Positions 49,177 through 58,690 of a DNA stretch of 64,000 bases are shown one piece after another. The stretch is from Aspidiotus rigidus (taxonomy: Eukaryota > Arthropoda > Insecta > Hemiptera > Diaspididae). The notes under the pieces are model-generated. The model worked only from the letters and a program-made list of their open reading frames with translations, had not been told where the DNA came from and did not search any database. Each line of letters opens with the position of its first letter. Positions within the stretch are counted from its first letter, which is position 1. The stretch spans positions 744,001-808,000 of the forward strand of contig JAVHKY010000037.1 in NCBI GenBank assembly GCA_035079385.1, read 5' to 3'. Both the position numbers and the translations under genes were made by a program.

Positions 49177-49590
49177 GGAACATGTCAAAATGTACGGCCT
49201 TATGTGAGCACTCTCATGGTGAGGGACATCTTTTTGATTTTGAAGATGCGTCCATTTGTTGCTTCGAAAAGCATGATAGGAAAAGAAAAATTCGTGAAGC
49301 GATAGAAATTATGAAATGTAAGGACAGTATAAACTTTAAAACCGACAGCTACGGGATTAGTAACTTTTATTCGCCAGCAATTTACTCGTATAATAATCGT
49401 GAGTAATCTACTCTCTTTCTTGTTCTTTCACGCTCCCTGTGCTGCTGCTCCGTTTTGTTCCTGTTAATAGCTTTACTCATTGTAGTATTTATCGATCCTG
49501 AAGAAGAACGTGTGTACGTTCGAAACGTCGATCGTCGTATAAGTAAAAAATTTTTTTAAGACGACAGTGCTTTCAAGCTCATTATTTTGT
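49177..49590 (+). pseudogene. PLE-A right arm, third piece (nuclease end and terminal repeat)
   Basis: Plus-strand open frame 49182-49406 reads CEHSHGEGHLFDFEDAS and EKHDRKRKIREAIEIMKCKD, the same C-terminal endonuclease sequence as the left arm with few changes. The terminal repeat follows in inverted orientation to the left arm. It contains a hammerhead-like core and ends at the right target duplication. Confidence 0.85.
49493..49534 (+). ncRNA. Hammerhead-ribozyme-like core, PLE-A copy 3
   Basis: Plus strand: CGATC (49493-49497), CTGAAGA (49498-49504), extra A, stem II 506-510 with 517-521, GAAAC (49522-49526), GTC (49527-49529), GATCG (49530-49534). Identical to the two left-arm copies. 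Confidence 0.75.
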
Positions 49591-49602
49591 TTATTTATTG
49601 TA

Positions 49603-49990
49603 GTTTAGAGGGGTAATATTTTAGGTCAAATTTTAGGAGTAAAATTTTGATGGAAATGCTATCATTTTAAAGGTGCAATGATGAGTGTCCTGATAAGTGT
49701 CCTATAAAAAAAAATATTTTATTGTGTACCTACCTTAGCAAAAATGATATATCCGTGGTGACAGTGATTTCAGTCAAATAAAGCTTGAATAAGGTTAAAT
49801 AATGGTAATAAATTATGCCTGAACGTTCGTGAGCGTTGAAAAAATCATAGGTAAAGAATTTACCTACCTTATTTATTGTATTTTAGAGAATAAATTTTGG
49901 ACAATATTTTAGGTCAAATTTGAGGAGTATAATTTTTCTGGAAATAATATGAATTTGGTCAAATTTAACGGGGCAATGATAAGTGTCCTA
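49603..49990 (+). repeat. Repeat R: right remainder and an uninterrupted second copy
   Basis: After the PLE-A duplication the sequence resumes with TAGAGGGGTAATATTTTAGG. A second copy of R follows from about 49705, reading straight through TTATTTATTGTATTTTAGAG at about 49871-49890. This second copy has the PLE-A target without an insertion. Confidence 0.7.
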
Positions 49991-50446
49991 AACGTACTTT
50001 GTATACTACTTACACAAACGCACATACAAAAGAAAAACATGAACAACAAAACTTAAACGACATACGCATATGGAAATAAAAACAAACAAAACAAAAATAA
50101 GAAATTTAGAAAATAAAACAAAAATTTGGTATATTATTGGTAATAAAAATATAATGATACAAATCACATTTGAATAAGGTAAGGAGTTCTTAAAAAAGTA
50201 TAAATTTCACAGAGAACAGAAACGGTTAAATGATGAACCGCAGCAGCAGGATCCGAGTCGCTTGCGACTCTTTCGATCACTGTACAAAACTACACAAACG
50301 TCGATCGGCGGGGCATTACCCCAAGTCACAAGATTTTCTTTTCCTCAACGGAAAACGGAACTCGCTATTCTCGCAGGAAGAGTTACGCATTCCCAAATCA
50401 GGTCAGACGACTGTCAGCTCTTATCCTAGGTCAACATAAATTCGCG
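49991..50446. other. 3' flank of the P4-ATPase gene
   Basis: AT-rich sequence, then a less AT-rich stretch from about 50225 that ends at the P4-ATPase stop. An open frame at 50230-50439 (+) is antisense to the presumed 3' UTR and not considered a gene. Confidence 0.4.
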
Positions 50447-53400
50447 TCACGAGTTTCGTCTACGATGTGAAAACGAAAAAAGTTCAATTCGATAGAGCAT
50501 CCTGAAACCGTTTGTGAATACATTTCTGTACGTCCTGAACGTGATTATGGAGGCTAAATCGAGAACTAGGACAGCGATAGGGACGAATATCAAATTTAAC
50601 CAGAATAACGGACTAAGTACGATCGCCTCGAAAACGCGAGTCAGGTCTTCGCCGACTCCAACATATGGCCACGTATGACTCAAAATTAACAGCACAATTG
50701 GCCAAATCACGAGCGATGTGACTAGCAGAAAAATCGTCACGTTAGTCCAGTTACAGGTATGTAGAGCGCTTTTCAAAGACACGACCACGAGTAAACTTGT
50801 ATAGACTATACTGCCGATCATGGCGTAATTGTCGTTCAGTCCGCTTTCCCAAAATACGTTATCCTTGAAGATGATCAAAGATAACCACAGCAATAAAATG
50901 GCATGGAACAAGGCGTTTAACAGACAGCCGCAGAACGTAGGAAAGTTGAACCAATTGTTCTGCAGGTATACGGATGGATTCTCCATCAATTCTGATTCGG
51001 GTAAATTTTTTTCAAAAACGCCTAACGTGAGTGTTGGTAAACTAGTCAGTAGTACGTTGTACAACATCTTTGCCCACCGGTCGAAGAATATAAAACCGGA
51101 CCAAGCGTTTGTGCTCACGAACAGGAACTGTATAAGCGCGATCGCCACGTTTTTGTAATAGATGAAAAATATCATTTTGCAAATGCGATTGTAGCACCAG
51201 GTACCGTGGACTAGAAGTAGTTTTCGCAAATATTTGAACTGCGCGATAGAATAATCAGCGGCGTTGGCCGCTTGCAAACCTTCCAAACCGGAAATACCAA
51301 CGCCTATGGATGCCGTCTGTATCATAGCCACGTCGTTCGCTCCATCCCCGACAGCCAAAGTAACATGATGAGTACGCTTTTGTACATTTTCCACAATTTG
51401 CGCTTTTTGCTTGGGTGTCGTCCGACAGCAAATTACCGCTCGGCAGCTCAACATTAATGAGATGCAATTATCTACGTCTTGTTTCGACTCGAATAAAGTT
51501 TTCAAACTACTACCGCTAACGATCATACCGTGCTTATTGCCGGGCAGTCCGAAACGTTCGCCTAATGCCCGCTTGAAATAGTTGACAGTATGCCGAAGCG
51601 CGGGCAAATGATCCGAGCTCAGCACTATGAGGGGCATGTCTACGTCTAAAAGGTTACAAGCGTAGCCAATGTTCATAGCCGTTTCTTGCTTGTCACCAGT
51701 CAACATCCACAAATTAATTCCAGCTTGTAGTAGGGCTTCTATCGTCTCCGGCACATGGTCTTGTAATTTATCCTCGACAGCTGTCGCGCCTAACAAAGTC
51801 AAGTTGTTAAGTATCGCAGTTTCAGCCTGGGCCATGAGTTTCTCCTTCGATTGTAGTGCTTCGTACGCGCGTTGGTAGGACGGATACCAACTGGTAAATT
51901 CCTGATGGTCGATTTTGGCCATAGCAACGCAAATTGAGCGCATCCCCCTCGAGGAGAATTCTTCGATATCACGCTGAGTACGGTGGACGTTCTCGTCGTG
52001 ATTGGAGCGAGAAATGATCGCGTCGTCTGACCCGATGGCGAACAGAAGTAATTCATTTCGAGAGTCTTTTACAATCACAGAGGTACGTTTGCGATCGCTG
52101 GTAAATTCGAAATCGCATTTAATCTCAAACGTATGAACGGTCTCACGTATCCTCAACTTGACCAAATTGTGCGTTCGACGAACCAATACGATACCGATGT
52201 CGTGAGCAGTCTTGACCAAGGTTTTCTGATCGGGTGAGGATGCGTAGTACACGATATCGTCTTTCTTATTCACCGGAATCACACCGGGACAAACGGATAT
52301 GGCGATGAAGAAGTTGTACACCGCTTCCGTGACTGCGTTCCGACTTACAAGGTTTTCCAAGTCATCGATGGTATAAATAGTGCCATTGATGGAGCAGTAC
52401 TTGAATTCCAGTACATTTTTGGTCAGCGTGCCTGTCTTATCAGAAAATATGTATTTGACTAAAGCCAAATCTTCGTTCAAGCTGGACGTTTTCACTTGAG
52501 TGGCGGTATCGGTCTCTTCGTCATAGATGTCAGGGTCGTTGGTAATGAAAATAGCTTGAATAAACCTTGATAATTCTTGCATAACTGGTAACGAGATTGG
52601 TATTACGATAGAATAAATCACACCGAATATTAAACACATTACAATCGTCGAATCTTTAAACAATTCTTGATGCTTCAAAAGCGGCAAATACGCTATATGA
52701 TCGTCATAAATGAATCTATTCCAAGCGAGAAACAGTATCCAGTGAACCAATGTTAGAGCGAGAAATAAGACAAACAAGATTATTATGTGCATGTTGACCA
52801 TTATAGATACGGAGGAGCGTTTTAGACGGGTGGTGCTGGAATTTTTCATGATCTTCGTATCATAACCAGTGTAAATTACCGATCCTACAATCCATTTCGT
52901 ATTCCTTAAGATAGATCCTCGCAGTAACATATTATTGGCGTTAAGAGGGATTTTCATGGGGTTTCCTTTCTCCGTAAATACTCCCTTGAAGTCGTATAGG
53001 TATTCATTGGGTTTATCGCAGTGAACCGTAGCTTTTACGCCGGTAACGTGCGTTGGGCGTGCCCTGGGTACACGATGTCTTATTTTGTAATTATTCTCGC
53101 CGTCCAAATTAACCGTTTCGATGTAACAGACGCCGTCGTCGCCGTTGTGACTACTCCCAGCTAGGAAGAGCATATCGGCAGGAAAAAATTCGTCACCGTG
53201 CACCCTAACAAGATCTCCTACCTGCAAGTCTCGCCATGTAAATCGAGACCAATCAGAATTACGATACACTTCTACGGTCTTTGAATTGACGCAAGAATCG
53301 GCTTGATATCTTCGCAGATCCTCAAGTATCTCCTTCACCGCGGAGACTGTCAAAATAATGCAGAGCGGAATGACCGTTGTATAACGTCCCAATGACGACG

Positions 53401-53611
53401 CCTCCGGAAACTGTTGAATTATACTAATCAGGAGAAAGAAACAATTGGTGTAATTGTGAAACTGTTCGTACAAAAATAGTGGTAAAAATGTCAACACAGT
53501 AAACTTGGTCGTAGAAATATAATTCGAGCAGAATTTGCTCGCTTGCGGTAGGTTAATTAAAACTTGTCGGTACTTAGAGGATGAATTGATGAAGTCTTGC
53601 TCATGGTTCAT
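50447..53611 (-). CDS. Intronless P4-ATPase, ATP8A-like phospholipid flippase
   Basis: One uninterrupted frame of 1054 residues. P4-ATPases move phosphatidylserine or phosphatidylethanolamine from the outer to the inner leaflet, together with a CDC50 subunit. Visible features are a first membrane segment with QQ (66-67) as in ATP8A, the actuator loop DGENN with Glu172 (usually DGETN), the M4 motif PISL (338-341), and the phosphorylation site DKTGTLT with Asp391. Further on are SPDQKTLV, WMLTGDKQETAMNIGYAC, GDGANDVAMI, the ADYSIAQF block and M5 IYYKNV. About ten membrane segments are predictable by eye. The C-terminal regulatory tail of ATP8A (about 100 residues) is short. The lack of introns, in a region where other genes are heavily split, suggests a retrocopy. 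The open frame and intact key residues argue it is functional. Confidence 0.9.
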   Translation of the reverse strand: MNHEQDFINSSSKYRQVLINLPQASKFCSNYISTTKFTVLTFLPLFLYEQFHNYTNCFFLLISIIQQFPEASSLGRYTTVIPLCIILTVSAVKEILEDLRRYQADSCVNSKTVEVYRNSDWSRFTWRDLQVGDLVRVHGDEFFPADMLFLAGSSHNGDDGVCYIETVNLDGENNYKIRHRVPRARPTHVTGVKATVHCDKPNEYLYDFKGVFTEKGNPMKIPLNANNMLLRGSILRNTKWIVGSVIYTGYDTKIMKNSSTTRLKRSSVSIMVNMHIIILFVLFLALTLVHWILFLAWNRFIYDDHIAYLPLLKHQELFKDSTIVMCLIFGVIYSIVIPISLPVMQELSRFIQAIFITNDPDIYDEETDTATQVKTSSLNEDLALVKYIFSDKTGTLTKNVLEFKYCSINGTIYTIDDLENLVSRNAVTEAVYNFFIAISVCPGVIPVNKKDDIVYYASSPDQKTLVKTAHDIGIVLVRRTHNLVKLRIRETVHTFEIKCDFEFTSDRKRTSVIVKDSRNELLLFAIGSDDAIISRSNHDENVHRTQRDIEEFSSRGMRSICVAMAKIDHQEFTSWYPSYQRAYEALQSKEKLMAQAETAILNNLTLLGATAVEDKLQDHVPETIEALLQAGINLWMLTGDKQETAMNIGYACNLLDVDMPLIVLSSDHLPALRHTVNYFKRALGERFGLPGNKHGMIVSGSSLKTLFESKQDVDNCISLMLSCRAVICCRTTPKQKAQIVENVQKRTHHVTLAVGDGANDVAMIQTASIGVGISGLEGLQAANAADYSIAQFKYLRKLLLVHGTWCYNRICKMIFFIYYKNVAIALIQFLFVSTNAWSGFIFFDRWAKMLYNVLLTSLPTLTLGVFEKNLPESELMENPSVYLQNNWFNFPTFCGCLLNALFHAILLLWLSLIIFKDNVFWESGLNDNYAMIGSIVYTSLLVVVSLKSALHTCNWTNVTIFLLVTSLVIWPIVLLILSHTWPYVGVGEDLTRVFEAIVLSPLFWLNLIFVPIAVLVLDLASIITFRTYRNVFTNGFRMLYRIELFSFSHRRRNS

Positions 53612-54129
53612 TTCTTCTTATAATTACACGAAATGCCATGTACCGCTTTGTTTGAGACGTTAATAATCATGGATGACGAGACAATTTCGGAGTTCTGCGG
53701 GCAGGAATAAATTGTGACGCATTTTCCAATAAGTGCGCATCGTTTACGCTCTGCGAGAGGACCGATTCTTGGCGAGCAACTTCAATGCGGTACCAACACC
53801 TGCAACACAGAGATGAAATTTTCCCGATTAATTTACATCAACAGTATAAATTTTTAGCATTCTTAATGATGCTTTCACGTTTGGGATTACCCTTGGAAAA
53901 TTGGCAAAAAAAAAAATCGTAACAAAACCTAAAGACTTGGAAAAAACTCACGAATTCTTTAACGGAGTAAAACAAGGGGTCGCAAGGAACCTGTCTTTTG
54001 GAGCACGTGGCATCTGAAAAAAATTGTTATCAGTAATTCGCATCACCTTCTCTTTAAATAGGTCGCAAGTCGATTGGCTATCACTCTCTCTAGAAGTTCA
54101 ATTTCGTTATCTAAAAGGCTAAGTGGGGG
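53612..54129. promoter_or_regulatory. Upstream region of the P4-ATPase gene
   Basis: About 500 bp between the flippase start and a LINE remnant, with no further coding sequence. The promoter should lie here, but no element can be named. Confidence 0.35.
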
Positions 54130-54610
54130 ATGGCAGGCCAGGTAGTTTATCAATCAACTACAGCGTGGCTTTTTTCCACCGCACAGGGAACACCCGAGCA
54201 ACCGTCACTTCGAATGTATCAACAAGCAGTGTCAGGTGAACTGAATGTTTGTGCTCGAGACTGGATTCGGGGTCTCATCCGGCCCCGGATCCTTCCAATA
54301 CTTACCCCGCAGTCTATCGACTACCGCGTCCCCCTCCTCGGTACCTGGAAGGGATATGCCATCCTCTTCTACGATTGGTAGCGTTACCATTGGTGGTAGC
54401 TGATGTGAAAACAGGCCATCAATGACTCGCTTCACGGTATGCTCGTTGCTGAGAGGCCCTTCAACTTCTTCAGCACTATCTCAAGGGGCTTGCCGAACGG
54501 GTCCTCACCTGCTATTTCGCATAGCTCTTTCCACATAGCAGCAGTCTTGCTAGCTGGTATTCAGGTGCAACCACCTGCTTTTATTTTCAACCTCCACTGC
54601 ACTCAGTGCA
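54130..54610 (-). pseudogene. R1/I-type LINE fragment (start of RT)
   Basis: Minus strand with one frameshift: KTAAMWKELCEIAGEDPFGK, then PLEIVLKKLKGLSAT, DGLFSHQLPPM, and YWKDPGPDETPN. This resembles the W..LC....DPWG..Y......L and KAPGPDGIPN blocks of R1-type elements. Later RT motifs are missing. Confidence 0.6.
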
Positions 54611-54719
54611 GGGTTTACCAGGTGTGCAGAGTGTGCAGTTGCACAGGGCGGCTAATTTTTGGAGGCGGCAAATTTTTCATTTTTTTGTTTTTTTAGCGAA
54701 AATTCCAACAGGGAACTTG

Positions 54720-54802
54720 TTTTATGGGGGGCTTTTTGAGGAATTTGCCGTGCGCCGTCCAACAAGAAACTTCGAAAAATTTCGACTCTCGAGCCGTATA
54801 CA
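54720..54802 (+). repeat. Satellite unit with inverted partner at 60.9 kb
   Basis: GAGGAATTTGCCGTGCGCCG followed by CGAAAAATTTCGACTCTCGA GCC. The inverse occurs at about 60935-61020 (GACGGCGCACGGCAAATTTC). The foldback element is inserted in TATA at its end. Confidence 0.7.
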
Positions 54803-57800
54803 GGGTGGGGCAGAAAGATGTTACCAGTTAAATGGGAGTTTGCGCTAAATCTGTCGTAGTGCGAAAACGCAAAACGTTAGACGTATACTTTAAATGTACG
54901 AATTTTCTATCTCACTTTTATCTTTAATTTGAGCCACATCCGAAGTTTCTACGACTTTTCTGAGCCGAGTTATGGACTAAAATGTGCCGTAATTTCACAG
55001 CAGGGGGTCCCAAAGTTGTGAATTATCGAAAGACAATTTTCCTATTGAAAAAGTCGCGTAATCTGGAATTCAAGTGTTCCCCGATCCTGGAGTAAAATTT
55101 AGCGCTGAATGTGAATAAGATTGTTAAAAAATTCTGCGAAGCATCAAAATGGGTTTATGGGCCCAAAAAGTAAAAATTTCCCCAAAATGATAAAATCGTC
55201 TAATCTTCGAAGTTTTTTTCGTTTCTGAGACAAAATTTAGCGCTGTATCTCAATAAAATTGTTAAGAAATCTTGTGAAACACCAAAATGGGTTGATGGAA
55301 CCAAAAAGGGTCAACATTCCTCCAAAACGAAAAAAATTGCCTAATCTTCAAAGTTTTTCTTTATTCTAGAGTAAAATTGTCTGCTTAGTTGTAAAGAAAA
55401 AACTGTTGAATAATTTTTCGAAGCACCAAAATGTGGGCAAGTGCCCAAAAACGATTACAATTTTATCAACTTAGAAAATCGCTTAGTCTTTTCATGGTTC
55501 TCTTAGCAATCGAGCTTCGCGAGAACAAAAGATTGGTCGTGGGTGGGAAAAAGTGTGAAAACTCTCGTTGTTTCAGGCAAAGGAAGGCGATGAAAGTCCC
55601 ACTTATGTTTGAAGCAGTGCAAAAACTCCTAGATTCAGCCAATGGGAGGTATGATACCGCGAATTTGGTCTTGCTCGTGATGAGATATCAGCTACAATTC
55701 AGCATTTGATTGAGGCAGACGAATGCCCGGAATTGCTCGGGGCTTCACCCGCTGAAGGGAATGATGTCCTTAAGATTGTCTTTTGTTATGAGCTTGCGGT
55801 GAGAGCTTGGGTAGGACCCCCTGTTCAATAAAGACCGAAAAATTTTCCGTGGAGACCCACGAAGTAGGGAAGGGTACTAGGAAGATTGTGGTCTGCCATG
55901 AGCTCGCGGTGAGAGACCAGTTGGAGCCCTGTGTTTGATCTAATTGGGTGAGTATGTGAAAATTCTCGTCGTTTCAGGCAACGATGAAAAACATACCGCG
56001 AAGATCGCGTTCCAGTGTGACCTTGCCAGGAGAGAACTGTAACAGTCCTGTTTTATCTAGGCCGGTGAATTCAAGAAAATTCTCGTTTCCACAGCCAGTG
56101 CTGGGAAGGATATCCCGAGACCGTTGTTCGTTAAGTTTGCCGCGAGAGAACGATCAAGGCCCTACGTTCGATGAGGCACCGCGGATCCGAGAAAATTCTC
56201 GTACTTTCGCGCGAGGAAGGAACGATACTGTGAAGCTCGTCTTTCGTCATGAGCTCGCGGTGAGAGAAGTATGAAGGCCCGTGTTCGATAGAGGCAGGTG
56301 GATGCGAGAAAATTCTGATATGTTTGCGCGAAAGAAAAAACCATGCTGTGAGGCTGGTCTTTCTTCATGAGCTCGCGGTGAGAGAACGATGGAGGCCCCG
56401 TGTTTGATAGAGGTGGGCAGATGCGAGAAAATTCTCGTAGGTTCACGGGATGAAGGGAATGATATGGTGAAGCTGGTCTTTCGTCATGAGCTCGCGATGA
56501 GCTGTAGCTGATCGCTCATCACGAGCGAGACCGAATTTGTGGTATCCTCACATTGCCTGAATCAATGAGTTCTTGCACTTTGGCCCGCTTCGTTCATAGG
56601 TGGGGCGTCAGTTGATTTCTCATTGCAAGCATGCAACAGAAGACCAACTTTGGGTTCTTTGCCGAAAAGAACGTGAGTTTTCGCACTTTCTCCCGCTTTG
56701 ATCATACGCACGGCCCTAGTCAACCTCTCACCGCGAACCTTCAACGGAAGACGAAGTTGTCGTCTCCTGTCAATCCCCAAATGAGGAGAATTTCCTAAAT
56801 TTCCTCTTTCGTATCTGTCATCCGACGCTAGTCGATCTCTCACTCCGCAAGCACTCAACGGAAGACGAACTTGTCGATATTCCTTCCATCGCCTGAATCA
56901 ACAATTTTACTGCAGATTGAGAATTTTTGATTTTTCATTTTGGAGATCATCTAGTGCCATTTCAGTATTTTTTTGGACTCGGCGCAAAAATTTACTCCAG
57001 AATTGAAAACAACATTTCAAGATTACGCAATTATTCATCTTGGAGGAATTTTGATTCTCTTCGAGCCCATCAACCCATTTTGGTGCTCCGAAGTATTATT
57101 TAAGCATTTTTTTTGGACTCAGTGCGAAATTCCACTTGAAAATCGAATTAAAATTTGAAAGTTTGAACGATTTTCCAATGCGGGAAAATTTTGGACGTTT
57201 TTGGGCCCATTGACCCCTTTTTGGTGTTTCGAAGAACTCTGTGAGCATTTTTTTCGAACTCAGCGCGAAATTGCGTATGAAAATCGAATTAAAATTTAAA
57301 AATTTGAACAACTTTCCAATTTGGCAGAATTTTGACCCTTTTTGGGCCCACTACCCCTTTCGGTGCTTCGAAGGATTTTTTAAACATTTTTTTCGGACTC
57401 AGAGCGAAATTCCACTTAAAAATTGATTTCTAATTCAAAAGTTTGAACGATTTTCCACCTTGGGGAAATTTTTACCCTTTTTGGGCCCATTAACCCACTT
57501 TGGTGCTTCTTAAGGTTTTGTTACAATTTTTTTCGTTTTTCCCGTCCAAATTGACTTGAGAAACAATAATTTAATTATTAAAATTTTCGAAATTCAGTTC
57601 AGTACTGTAAATTAATTAATTTTCAAGCCCTATTGTGGGAACCCTGACGATTTGGTGACTTTTCGGCACATTTTGGTCCATAACTCGCCTCAGAAAAGTC
57701 GTAGAAACTTCGGATATGGCTCAAATTAAAGATAAAATTAAGATACAAAATTCGTACACTTAAACTATACGCCTAACGTTTTGCGTTTTCGCGCTACTAC

Positions 57801-57854
57801 AGATTTAGCGCAAACTCCCAATCAACTGGTAACATCTTTCTGCCCCACCCTGTA
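54803..57854. mobile_element. 3.05 kb foldback element with TA duplication
   Basis: Starts CAGGGTGGGGCAGAAAGATG and ends with its complement CATCTTTCTGCCCCACCCTG. The inverted repeats match over roughly 200 bp. Inside, each arm continues with 3-5 tandem units of about 120 bp (left 55060-55500; right 56900-57560 in inverse orientation, with CACCAAAATGGG and CATTTTGGTGCT phrases). The centre has 7-8 units of about 100 bp with CATGAGCTCGCGGTGAGAG. Removing it and one TA leaves GCCGTATATGATAGG, which matches neighbouring satellite units. Tc1/mariner-type insertion is therefore likely. No transposase was found. Confidence 0.75.
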
Positions 57855-58200
57855 TGATAGGAGAGGGACTTGGAAACAATTTCGACTCTTAAGCTATACA
57901 TTATAGAAGGGGACTTGGAAAAATTTCGACTCTCAAGTCATATATGATAAGAGAGGCACTTAGAAAAATATTGACTCTCGAGCCCTTTATGATAGGAGAG
58001 GGACTTGGCCGCAACTTTCGACTCTCGAGCAATATATGATAGGAATTTTTCTAAGTCCGTCTTCTATCATATATAGCTCGAGAGACAAAATTTCCCTCTC
58101 CTATCACATATAGCTCAGAGGTCAGAACTTTTCCAAGTCCCCCTCCTATCATATATAGTTCGTCTTCCAGGAACTTAGACTCTCGAACTATATTATACTA
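57855..58200. repeat. GACTTGG satellite cluster
   Basis: Five or six imperfect units of about 36-45 bp of the form GATAGGAGAGGGACTTGGAA then AATTTCGACTCTCGAGCC. The later units are inverted relative to the first ones, so the cluster is partly palindromic. Confidence 0.8.
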
Positions 58201-58389
58201 GGCTTAAGTAGGTCTAAGCCTTCTTTATACTAGCTTTATCTAGGTCCAGGCTTCCTTGAATTCTCAATACCAAATTCCATATGACTGATAAAACAGGTTC
58301 CCCGCGTTCTTCATTTAACTTCGTTAAGGAAGACGTCGTTTTTTTCATTTAAGGCGGCATAAAAAATTTTGCACACGGCGGCAGCACAC

Positions 58390-58690
58390 CTTAATCCGGC
58401 ACTGACTGCGCTGCACTTTCTTGAGAACTCGGTGATGTTGTCAGTCCACTAGTAAACGGCTCTCTACTTCTTTGGTGGACCATGCCTGGCCGTGACTGCA
58501 TCGCATGCTTCGGTGACAGCCTTTATCATCCTCTCTGCTGCCACCTCTACATTTTCTTCTTGTTCTCGCCTTTGGTCCCACAGGAGAGCGAGATAGCTAT
58601 TAGCCTTTAGATGATCGCTATTCAGCTATCTGACTGTTCATTTTCTTATCAGCTTTTGTGCAACGGCGAAATCAGATAGTGGACGTTTGA
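58390..58690 (-). pseudogene. R1/I-type LINE fragment (upstream part of the same ORF)
   Basis: Minus strand reads LLWDQRREQEENVEVAAERM, then IKAVTEACDAV, RHGPPKKRSREPF. This is the linker between endonuclease and RT seen in R1-type elements. Reading on from here would lead into the fragment at 54130-54610, so one LINE appears to have been split by the satellites and the foldback element. Confidence 0.5.

Larger units (their letters stand above)
43719..49590. mobile_element. PLE-A: composite Penelope-like element insertion
   Basis: A 5.9 kb insertion flanked by the 12-bp duplication TTATTTATTGTA (43707-43718 and 49591-49602). The left arm (minus strand) has a full set of PLE parts: an N-terminal coding region, RT, GIY-YIG endonuclease and terminal repeats. 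The right arm is a partial plus-strand copy covering the endonuclease and terminal repeat. The 3' ends of both arms face outward, an arrangement known for Penelope insertions. The right arm is itself split by two later insertions (46761-47112 and about 47253-49176). An uninterrupted paralogue of the target repeat at 49730-49970 shows what the empty site looks like. Confidence 0.85.

Noticed and set aside
50447..53611. P4-ATPase as a pseudogene
   Set aside because: The frame is intact over 1054 codons, and the phosphorylation, nucleotide-binding and hinge motifs are present.
55431..56858. Open frames of 92-98 codons in the foldback element as a transposase
   Set aside because: They are translations of tandem repeats, contain no DDE-type or DNA-binding motif, and recur in both orientations.
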